A DNA stretch of 14,496 nucleotides, from contig CAIQLZ010000025.1 of the NCBI GenBank assembly GCA_903872785.1, forward strand, positions 1 through 14,496, given 5' to 3'. Source of the stretch: Candidatus Levyibacteriota bacterium. GTDB taxonomy: Bacteria > Patescibacteriota > Microgenomatia > Levybacterales > UBA12049. Shown here in pieces: positions 5,720 to 11,746 of the stretch (the first letter of the stretch is position 1; each line of letters opens with the position of its first letter). The notes under the pieces are model-generated. The model saw only the letters and a program-made list of their open reading frames with translations. It searched no databases and was not told where the DNA came from. A program made the position numbers and the translations under genes.

Positions 5720-6766
5720 TCATTTCAACGTCTTAAATCTATTAACCAATCCGAAAGCAATTTTTTTGATCTCTTCTGAGACTTCTACCCGCATTATTCC
5801 CTGTTTTTCCTGTCCCTCGAAGTCCCGCAAAGCGGGGCGAAGTGGAGGCTGACCATAATAAATAACTGTACCAAGAGGAGCTGCCAGCGTTAGAGGCAAA
5901 ACAGCAAGATCTTCTTCTCCTGTTATTTTCAAAATAATTCTTTTTTCAAAATTAGATTTAAAAATATCTAAGCTTTTTGAGAAAAGATCGTGTACTATGT
6001 GTCCTGCAGGATTTTTTGCAGATATTACTGTTTCATCTCCGAAGAAACCGAGATCTGAAAATGAAGAGAATGTCTTCTTTCGCGCAACCTTAAAATCTAT
6101 TACAGAAATTTTCTGATTAACAGATAATTTATTAAGTTTTTTTGTTATCACATCTCCAACAGATATAATTAAATTAAATTGATTTTGGCGCTCTAAGACA
6201 TCAACGCTTAAAACGCCAAACGGTTTTTTAAGTTCTTTCCTCAAAATCCCCGAAAGAGTCAGGTCTTTTTTAAGCCATGCCGGCTTTATATAAAGCTTTC
6301 CTTCCCTATTTATTTCACCATTTCTAATTCCCGCAGATGAAATAAATTTTCCGTTTTCGCCATTTACGGAAGGTGACATAAAAATTTTAAGAGGACTTAA
6401 GTTTAGCTCTTTTCTTTTTTGATTAATAATTAATGCTCCATTTTTTGTGTCCTCTGAGATAACGATTCCGTCAATTATTAATTTCTCTGAAAGAGTCGGG
6501 CCAAACAAATCATTTATTTTCAAAACAGAAACTCTGTCTCGAACTTTTTTTTGTATTAAAAAATCCTCAAGATTTTTCTTTCTAATTTCATAACTTTCAA
6601 TGAGATTTGAGACTTGAGATTTGAGACTTGAGATTTTGATATAATCATCACTTGTCAGCCCTAGAATAAGTTTTCCACTCAAGGACAATGCAAATTCTAA
6701 AAAAGCTTCGTGTCCTTTATGAAAATGGTCAAACGTTCCCCCGCAAGCAATTAAATTATTGACCAT
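5720..6766 (-). CDS. Fused archaeal-type phosphopantetheine adenylyltransferase / GTP-dependent dephospho-CoA kinase (DUF359)
   Basis: Predicted bifunctional enzyme for the last two CoA steps: 4'-phosphopantetheine to dephospho-CoA, then to CoA. Residues 1-about 155 are a COG1019-type (archaeal/eukaryotic) PPAT with GGTFDHFHKGH (9-19), a YEIRKKNLEDFL segment (59-70), VISEDTKNGALIIN (102-115) and ISSAGIRNGEINREGKL (142-158). Residues about 165-348 match the DUF359 (COG1909) kinase shown in Thermococcus to use GTP: GDVIT (204-208), NPAG (252-255), GEEDLAVLP (283-291), YGQP (304-307). Bacterial CoaD and CoaE are unrelated to or distant from these. Two oddities: a 7-nt-unit repeat encodes part of residues 45-56, and a GC palindrome encodes about 14 extra residues right after YGQP. 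The start ATG at 6766 overlaps the end of the solute-binding protein gene by 11 nt, so it is probably cotranscribed and coupled. Domain calls are strong; activity is inferred. Confidence 0.88.
   Translation of the reverse strand: MVNNLIACGGTFDHFHKGHEAFLEFALSLSGKLILGLTSDDYIKISSLKSQVSNLIESYEIRKKNLEDFLIQKKVRDRVSVLKINDLFGPTLSEKLIIDGIVISEDTKNGALIINQKRKELNLSPLKIFMSPSVNGENGKFISSAGIRNGEINREGKLYIKPAWLKKDLTLSGILRKELKKPFGVLSVDVLERQNQFNLIISVGDVITKKLNKLSVNQKISVIDFKVARKKTFSSFSDLGFFGDETVISAKNPAGHIVHDLFSKSLDIFKSNFEKRIILKITGEEDLAVLPLTLAAPLGTVIYYGQPPLRPALRDFEGQEKQGIMRVEVSEEIKKIAFGLVNRFKTLK
5815..5848 (-). repeat. GC-rich palindromic element inside the DUF359 domain
   Basis: Inner arms CCCGC (5824-5828) and GCGGG (5832-5836) flank a 3-nt loop. 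Outer arms CCTC (5815-5818) and GAGG (5845-5848) bracket them, and GAAGT occurs directly on both sides (5819-5823, 5839-5843). The block is much richer in G+C than its surroundings. It encodes an extra segment (PLRPALRDFEGQ) between YGQP and the last beta strand, where DUF359 proteins normally have a short turn. This looks like an in-frame insertion of a small mobile palindrome. Confidence 0.6.
6602..6636 (-). repeat. Five-unit 7-nt tandem repeat inside the PPAT domain
   Basis: The plus strand reads as alternating heptamers TGAGATT/TGAGACT, giving two and a half perfect copies of a 14-nt unit (6602-6615, 6616-6629, 6630-6636). Because 7 nt is not a multiple of 3, the encoded peptide repeats only every 7 residues (SLKSQVS-like, residues 46-56). 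It sits in the loop before the YEIRKKNLEDFL helix, where archaeal PPATs have a shorter linker. Confidence 0.75.
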
Positions 6767-8174
6767 ATTGCTTCAGAACTTTTGAAACTCCCTTAGAAAG
6801 AGTTTCTGCAGCTTCCTGAGGAGACATTCCTCTCAATATAGAATCCACAGCGATACTTAAATTATTATTCATTTGAGAATTTAATCCATTATCATATGTC
6901 CCATCGACAAAAAAAGAAGAAACAGCAGATGAAGCATTTTCAACAAAAGAATAGGCAACGAAACTACTTAAGCTTTGAGCCAGATCCACTCTCGCATACG
7001 GTTCACCGAAATTTCTTGTTTTTAATTCTTCTGCAAATAATTTTTGCGCTGTTTCTTTTTTAGCTAAATATTGCATAAAAAGAATGGCCTCTTTTTGATG
7101 TTTTGTTTTACTGGAAATCCCCTCAGCCCAATAACTTGCAATAGTTATATTCTGCCCAGGTAAACTTGGGACCGGATAAACATCAAATGAAAGGCTTGGG
7201 CTCATAGATTTTATTGTAAAAAAATCTCCTGAGTAACCAAAATACATCGCCAGAGAGCCATATGCAAAGGCTTTAATCGATTGATCAAGTGTTTCATTCC
7301 AAACATTGGCTGATGGCAATGCAAAAGATGAATAATAATTTAAGGCATCGCTTGCAGCTTGAAGATTAACGGATACATCATTAGGGCTTACTCCGTCTTG
7401 AGCGAAAAGCATCGATATTATGTCGGGAGCGTGTGTAATATTGCTATAGGTTCCCATTGCAGCTCCGGCTGTTATTATATTATTTTTATCATCTTTAACA
7501 GTTAACTGTCGTGCATCATTTCCAAACTCTATCCATGTTGTGGGAGCATTAAGGCCAGCTGCTTGAAAAAGATCTCTGTTTATATAGAGACTTAAAGTAT
7601 CTATTTGTAAAGGGATACCATAAATTGCGCCATTTTTTATTAAATCTGCCCTTGCAACCGGATAAAAATTATTGGAAAAATCTTCTTTTGAAATAACGCT
7701 AGTCGGAAGCGGTAAAAGTAAATTTGAAAGTTGAGGAATCCAAGTATTGTGAAATCTAAAAATATCCGGAGCACTCCCACTATTTGAACGGGTTACTAGT
7801 TTATCTTTATATTGCTCTATACTTTGTTTTGAATAATCGATTTTGATATTCGGATATTCCTTCTCAAAATCTGCGATAATCGGAGCAACCACCGAAGGAT
7901 CTTCAAATAATCCCCAGTATGTCAATTCTACTTGCCCGATTTTGGCTGGAAAAAACTTAGGCAAGATCACATTATAAATAAAAAAGATAATACCTAAAAT
8001 GACACCTATTCCCAATAAAATCTTCAGAATTTTTAATAATATTGACGGAGGAGGTTCACTGGGTAATTCAGGCGGAGGCGAAAATTCCATTGAATTACTT
8101 ACCGGAACTTCAGGCTGAACACCTATTTTATTTTGAGGCAAATTAATAGGCTTAAAGATCGTATTTTCATCCAT
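6756..8174 (-). CDS. Membrane-anchored extracellular solute-binding protein (ABC family 1)
   Basis: Probable substrate-capture protein of a carbohydrate-type ABC importer. Residues 1-45 are a proline-rich, presumably cytoplasmic tail; 46-70 form one transmembrane helix (ILLKILKILLGIGVILGIIFF region); the rest is a family 1 solute-binding fold starting with VELTYWGLFEDPSVVAPIIADFEKEYPNI-like sequence (82-109) and with a YGIPLQIDTLSLYINRDLF hinge segment. No cysteine is present, so it is not a lipoprotein; the helix is the anchor. No permease or ATPase gene is adjacent, so partners must lie elsewhere. The ATG at 8174 is chosen because a TTGATA-17-TATACT promoter ends 11 nt before it. The gene overlaps the CoA-biosynthesis gene downstream by 11 nt. 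The ligand cannot be told from sequence. Confidence 0.85.
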   Translation of the reverse strand: MDENTIFKPINLPQNKIGVQPEVPVSNSMEFSPPPELPSEPPPSILLKILKILLGIGVILGIIFFIYNVILPKFFPAKIGQVELTYWGLFEDPSVVAPIIADFEKEYPNIKIDYSKQSIEQYKDKLVTRSNSGSAPDIFRFHNTWIPQLSNLLLPLPTSVISKEDFSNNFYPVARADLIKNGAIYGIPLQIDTLSLYINRDLFQAAGLNAPTTWIEFGNDARQLTVKDDKNNIITAGAAMGTYSNITHAPDIISMLFAQDGVSPNDVSVNLQAASDALNYYSSFALPSANVWNETLDQSIKAFAYGSLAMYFGYSGDFFTIKSMSPSLSFDVYPVPSLPGQNITIASYWAEGISSKTKHQKEAILFMQYLAKKETAQKLFAEELKTRNFGEPYARVDLAQSLSSFVAYSFVENASSAVSSFFVDGTYDNGLNSQMNNNLSIAVDSILRGMSPQEAAETLSKGVSKVLKQYGQ

Positions 8175-8193
8175 ACTCAGTATCTAGTATAAT
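8164..8193 (+). promoter_or_regulatory. Candidate vanW operon promoter
   Basis: Perfect -10 TATAAT (8188-8193) with a fair -35 TTTTCA (8164-8169) at 18 nt. Transcription would start near 8200, giving a leader of about 15 nt before the ATG at 8215 and ruling out the ATG at 8194. The -10 overlaps the -10 of the divergent promoter by 4 bp. Confidence 0.55.
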
Positions 8194-8214
8194 ATGCCAG
8201 CTATAGTATATCAA
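8186..8214 (-). promoter_or_regulatory. Promoter of the solute-binding protein / PPAT-DPCK unit
   Basis: Minus strand: TTGATA (8209-8214), exactly 17 nt, TATACT (8186-8191). Each hexamer differs from consensus by one base. The expected start is near 8179, about 5 nt before the ATG at 8174, so the leader is too short for a normal ribosome site. It overlaps the plus-strand vanW promoter and the start of vanW. Confidence 0.6.
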
Positions 8215-9642
8215 ATGAAGCAAACGAAAAAATTATACATTCGGAAAAAGCGTAGTAATAAATTTTTAAAAGCATTATTTTGGTTCGCTGTCGGAGCGGT
8301 GCTTTCAACTTTTTTGTTTATAAGCTTTACATTTTTTATTTACAAAAAAGTAAATACTAATCTTGTTTATCCTGGAATAACAATTAATAACATTAATGTC
8401 GAAAAATATACTCAAAAGCAAGTTGAAGAGCTATTCAAAAAGAAAAACGAAGCTATTGAAAATACTCAATTTACATTTCTGCTTGATTCTATAACCGCAA
8501 CAATTTCAGCTAAGAATTTAAAGTTTGGCTATGACGAAGATCTTATTGCCAAACAAACAATAAGCTTAGGAAGATCTGATGATTTTCTTTCCAATCTCAG
8601 CATAATTTTTCAGACATACTTTTATGGATTAAGCCTGGAGCCATCCTATCATTATTCCGAAGATATACTTAATAAAACCCTAACTCCTTTTATGAAAGCT
8701 GTAAATAAAGAGCCTGTGAATGCTCTTTTTAATTTTCAGAATGGAAAAGTTCTGGCATTTAAACCGTCTGAAGAAGGTAAAGCAGTTGATATAGAAAGGG
8801 TAAAAGAAGATTTAACTTCTCAATTTGAAACAATATTATCAAAACAAAAACCACAAGAAATAACTATCATGGTTAGCACTAAAGCTCTTGAACCAAAAAT
8901 ATCTACAGACAAGGTAAACAATATGGGAATAAAAGAGCTGATCGGAACCGGGACATCCCTCTTTCAGCATTCGATATCAAGTAGAATTTACAATATAACT
9001 CTTGCTTCATCAAGAATAAATGAGGCGTTAATTGCTCCGAACGAAACATTCTCTTTTGCTAAAACTTTGGGTGATGTTTCTGCTTTCACAGGTTATCAAC
9101 AAGCCTACATTATCCAAAATGGCAAAACAATACTTGGTGACGGAGGAGGTATTTGTCAAGTGTCAACTACTTTTTTTAGAGCTCTTCTTAATGCAGGTCT
9201 TCCGATCACGGAAAGACATGCCCACGCATATAGGGTTGGATATTACGAACAAGACGGTCCGCCTGGATTGGATGCCACTGTTTATGTTCCGAGTGTTGAC
9301 CTAAAATTCAAAAATGACACCAACAATTATATACTTGTTCAAACTCAAATCAACACAGAAATGCAGCAACTTTCTGTTTTTCTATATGGAACTAAAGATG
9401 GAAGATCCGTTCTTTTATCTCAGCCCAGTATAACCAACCGGACCCCTGCTCCTCCGGATCTATATCAAGACGATCCGACCCTAGCAAAAGGAATTGTCAA
9501 ACAAGTAGATTTTAGTGCAGAAGGATCAAAAGTTTCTTTTGCAAGAGAAGTTATAAAAAATGGCAAAAAAATTATCTCTGAAACTTTCATTTCAAATTAC
9601 GCTCCTTGGCAATCAATATTTCTCCGCGGAACAAAAGAATGA
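8215..9642 (+). CDS. VanW family protein with YoaR-like domain
   Basis: Envelope protein of unknown exact function. VanW proteins occur in vancomycin-resistance clusters and widely in bacteria without that role. In this 475-residue form, residues 1-17 are basic, 18-43 form a transmembrane signal anchor, about 50-225 resemble the putative peptidoglycan-binding YoaR domain (PG_binding_4), 253-380 are the VanW core with APNETFSFAKTLGDVS (274-289), GGGICQVSTT (310-319) and ERHAHAYRVGYY (333-344), and about 395-475 look G5-like. The ATG at 8215 is preferred over 8194, which touches the -10 box. The stop overlaps the next gene as ATGA. It heads an operon with the nucleotidyltransferase, DUF192 and tsaD genes. 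Presence of the anchor and domain order suggest a role at the outer face of the membrane in wall assembly. Confidence 0.9.
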   Translation: MKQTKKLYIRKKRSNKFLKALFWFAVGAVLSTFLFISFTFFIYKKVNTNLVYPGITINNINVEKYTQKQVEELFKKKNEAIENTQFTFLLDSITATISAKNLKFGYDEDLIAKQTISLGRSDDFLSNLSIIFQTYFYGLSLEPSYHYSEDILNKTLTPFMKAVNKEPVNALFNFQNGKVLAFKPSEEGKAVDIERVKEDLTSQFETILSKQKPQEITIMVSTKALEPKISTDKVNNMGIKELIGTGTSLFQHSISSRIYNITLASSRINEALIAPNETFSFAKTLGDVSAFTGYQQAYIIQNGKTILGDGGGICQVSTTFFRALLNAGLPITERHAHAYRVGYYEQDGPPGLDATVYVPSVDLKFKNDTNNYILVQTQINTEMQQLSVFLYGTKDGRSVLLSQPSITNRTPAPPDLYQDDPTLAKGIVKQVDFSAEGSKVSFAREVIKNGKKIISETFISNYAPWQSIFLRGTKE

Positions 9643-10115
9643 AAAAAATTTTAAGCATAAAAGACGCTATTAACGTCTCTAGGCAATTTAGAAAACAAGA
9701 TAAGTCAATAGTTGTAGCGGGAGGAATCTTTGACATACTGCACTTGGGTCACATCAGGTTCTTGGAGGAAGCAAAAAAATATGGCAACTATCTTTTTGTA
9801 TTATTGGAAGAAGACAGTAAAGCGAAAAAAGAAAAAGGAGATAAAAGACCGCTAAATTCCCAAAAAGACCGCGCGGAAATTTTGTCTGCTCTTCAAAGTG
9901 TTGATTATATAATAATGCTTAAAAACATGACAAATAATAAGCTTTATGATAAACTCATGGTCGAAATACAACCGAATGTAATTGCGACTACCTATGGCGA
10001 CCCCCATGTGGAACATAAAAAAAGACAAGCAAGGTTAACGCAAGGCAAGGTTGTTTATGTAATTAAAAAAATAATTGATCATTCGACAACTAAATACGCA
10101 AAATTAATAAAATAA
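9639..10115 (+). CDS. RfaE2/TagD-like cytidylyltransferase-family nucleotidyltransferase
   Basis: HxGH-type nucleotidyltransferase of 158 residues. The nucleotide-binding signature GGIFDILHLGH (28-38) is complete, followed by KRPLNSQKDRAEILSALQSVDYII (69-92), and the end carries DHSTTKYAKLI in the place of the usual S-T/S-x-I segment. Family members join ATP or CTP to a sugar phosphate or alcohol phosphate (heptose-1-P, glycerol-3-P, ethanolamine-P) or to FMN. Here no kinase domain is fused and no heptose genes are nearby, so the substrate is open. The start is the ATG at 9639 in an ATGA overlap with vanW; a TTG at 9606 would add residues that only retrace vanW. Context with VanW suggests envelope precursor activation, but that is inference. 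Confidence 0.8.
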   Translation: MKKILSIKDAINVSRQFRKQDKSIVVAGGIFDILHLGHIRFLEEAKKYGNYLFVLLEEDSKAKKEKGDKRPLNSQKDRAEILSALQSVDYIIMLKNMTNNKLYDKLMVEIQPNVIATTYGDPHVEHKKRQARLTQGKVVYVIKKIIDHSTTKYAKLIK

Positions 10116-10119
10116 ATTA

Positions 10120-10605
10120 ATGAAAAGAGTACTATTGGCATCTGCAATTCTGCTCATCATTATTGGCGGATTATATTTGACTCAAAATAATTTTTTAAAA
10201 AGAGGGGGTAAATTATCTTTTTTAAAAAAACCTCAAATTGTAACAATAGCTAATCAGAATTTTAAGGTTACTGTAGCATCTTCACAACAAGAAAAGGAAA
10301 TAGGCTTATCGGAAGCAAAATCACTTCAACAAAATCAAGGAATGATTTTCTTATTCGAAAAGCCTGATTACTATTCTTTTTGGATGAAGAATATGAAAAT
10401 CCCAATTGACATAATTTATATTAGCAAAAACACAATAGTTACAATAATAAATAATGTTCAACCCCCAAAAAGCAATAACGAAAATTTAGTAATCTACGCT
10501 CCAACAAAACCTGCAGATAAAGTCTTGGAAATTCAAGCCGGCCTTTCTGAAAAATACAATTTCAGAAATGGCAATGAAGTAAAATATGAAAATATTGGCA
10601 ATTGA
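10120..10605 (+). CDS. DUF192 family protein, membrane-anchored
   Basis: 161 residues: an N-terminal hydrophobic anchor (4-20), a short basic linker, then a DUF192 domain (about 38-158). Diagnostic stretches are EKEIGLSEAKSL (58-69), GMIFLFEK (74-81), SFWMKNMKIPIDIIYIS (86-102) and the late DKVLEIQAG (133-141). The biochemical function of DUF192 is not established; members are commonly exported or surface-anchored. It starts 4 nt after the nucleotidyltransferase stop and overlaps tsaD by 20 nt, so it is an internal operon gene. No good ribosome site is visible, which suggests reinitiation from upstream. Confidence 0.88.
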   Translation: MKRVLLASAILLIIIGGLYLTQNNFLKRGGKLSFLKKPQIVTIANQNFKVTVASSQQEKEIGLSEAKSLQQNQGMIFLFEKPDYYSFWMKNMKIPIDIIYISKNTIVTIINNVQPPKSNNENLVIYAPTKPADKVLEIQAGLSEKYNFRNGNEVKYENIGN

Positions 10606-11635
10606 AACAAGTTGCGATGAAACCGCAGCTGCAATTGTTTCAAAAAATCCTAAAGAAAATTTTGGCAGAGTTTTATCTAATATTGTTGCATCATCATTGG
10701 CTCTTCATTCGAAAACCGGCGGAATTATTCCTGACATTGCAGCCCGCGAGCAACTAAAATATATTATCCCAGTAGTAGAAAAAGCGATTGAAAATTTACC
10801 GTCCACTAAGGACGGTAAATTGAGAATTGAAGATCTGGATGCTCTTGCAGTTACGCAAGGACCGGGGCTAATCGGATCACTTTTGATTGGAGTCGAAACT
10901 GTTAAAACTTTAGCTTATCTTTGGAAAAAACCAATAATACCTGTAAATCATTTACTGGCTCACATCTATGCCAATTGGTTAGTAACTGATACTCAAAAAC
11001 CAAAAGCCATTAAATTTCCTGCCCTTGCGCTTCTTGTTTCAGGTGGACATACGGATTTAGTTGTAATTAAAAATCATAAAAATTTTAAGTGGCTAGGCGG
11101 AACCCGTGACGATGCGGCAGGCGAAGCATTTGACAAAATCGGAAGGCTTTTAAATCTACCCTATCCTGCAGGCCCGATAATAGAATCTTATGCTTTAAAC
11201 GGAGATGAAAAATCTTTTAGTTTTCCGCGTCCAATGATTGGATCAAAAGATTTTGATTTTTCCTTCTCGGGTCTTAAAGCAGCGGTAATGAGGGAAGTAA
11301 AAAAAATAAAAAAAATGGACGAAAAAACCAAAGCCGATATTGCCGCTTCTGCTCAAAAATCAATTGTAGAAGTTCTGGTTCGAAAAACGATAAAAGCGGC
11401 GAAAAAATACGATGTAAAATCGATACTTCTTGGAGGCGGAGTCGCCGCAAACCAAAAACTAAGAGAAACCTTTGAAAAAAGAATCAAAGAACAAATACCA
11501 ATTGTTAAACTTTTTTGTCCAGAAAAAAGCCTGTGTACCGATAATGCTGCCATGATTGGTGCCTATGCCGCTTTTCACCCCGAAAAGAAATCATGGAACA
11601 AAATTACTGCAAATCCAGAACTATATTTTGACTAG
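10586..11635 (+). CDS. tsaD: tRNA N6-threonylcarbamoyladenosine (t6A) transferase TsaD
   Basis: Transfers threonylcarbamoyl from TC-AMP to A37 of ANN-decoding tRNAs; in bacteria it works with TsaB and TsaE. The 349-residue protein has the ASKHA start IETSCDETAAAI (6-17), QGPGLIGSLL (91-100), the metal-binding histidines of NHLLAHIYAN (His122, His126), SGGHTDLV (152-159), GGTRDDAAGEAFDKIGRLL (171-189), FSGLKAAV and LGGGVAANQKLR, and CTDNAAMIGAYA near the end. Everything needed for activity is present. A perfect palindrome encodes residues 70-79, a stretch about 7-8 residues longer than the matching turn of E. coli TsaD. The start overlaps the DUF192 gene by 20 nt; it closes the vanW operon. 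Two A8 runs near 11298-11315 might permit slippage but the frame is intact. Confidence 0.97.
   Translation: MKILAIETSCDETAAAIVSKNPKENFGRVLSNIVASSLALHSKTGGIIPDIAAREQLKYIIPVVEKAIENLPSTKDGKLRIEDLDALAVTQGPGLIGSLLIGVETVKTLAYLWKKPIIPVNHLLAHIYANWLVTDTQKPKAIKFPALALLVSGGHTDLVVIKNHKNFKWLGGTRDDAAGEAFDKIGRLLNLPYPAGPIIESYALNGDEKSFSFPRPMIGSKDFDFSFSGLKAAVMREVKKIKKMDEKTKADIAASAQKSIVEVLVRKTIKAAKKYDVKSILLGGGVAANQKLRETFEKRIKEQIPIVKLFCPEKSLCTDNAAMIGAYAAFHPEKKSWNKITANPELYFD
10793..10821 (+). repeat. Perfect 12-bp-arm palindrome inside tsaD
   Basis: AATTTACCGTCC (10793-10804) and GGACGGTAAATT (10810-10821) are exact reverse complements around a 5-nt loop. The block encodes NLPSTKDGKL (residues 70-79), a surface turn between a helix and the IEDLDAL strand that is shorter in typical TsaD. 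It is too long and exact to be expected by chance in this AT-rich coding context, and looks like an inserted palindromic unit. Confidence 0.8.
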
Positions 11636-11746
11636 AGCTATTTTTAAACCTTATTGTAAATCCTGATTTATATTAAAAACTACTCCGTTAAATATTCAAT
11701 CCTGAAAAGCTATGAATAAGATTAATTTTCGTGCTACAATAAAAAT
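11636..11746. other. Intergenic gap between tsaD and rmuC
   Basis: The 111-nt spacer is very A/T-rich. It holds the extended -10 of rmuC at its right end. I see no clear terminator hairpin after tsaD and no small ORF with a credible start. Confidence 0.5.
11732..11740 (+). promoter_or_regulatory. Extended -10 promoter of rmuC (leaderless geometry)
   Basis: TG-C-TACAAT is an extended -10 element ending 6 nt before the rmuC ATG at 11747. Expected +1 falls on or next to that ATG. No -35 match and no Shine-Dalgarno site are visible, both consistent with an extended -10 promoter and a leaderless message. Confidence 0.55.

Noticed and set aside
6602..6636. CRISPR-like short array
   Set aside because: Units are 7/14 nt with no spacers and lie inside a coding sequence; it is a simple tandem repeat.
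8194..8214. Earlier vanW start at ATG 8194
   Set aside because: It begins one base after the -10 hexamer, upstream of the expected transcription start, and adds no family-like residues.
9436..9457. CCGGA/TCCGG inverted repeat late in vanW
   Set aside because: Arms are only 5 bp with a 10-nt loop; expected by chance in a window of this size.
11298..11315. Programmed slippage at two A8 runs in tsaD
   Set aside because: The frame is intact through both runs, the product is full length without a shift, and A-runs are frequent in this AT-rich sequence.
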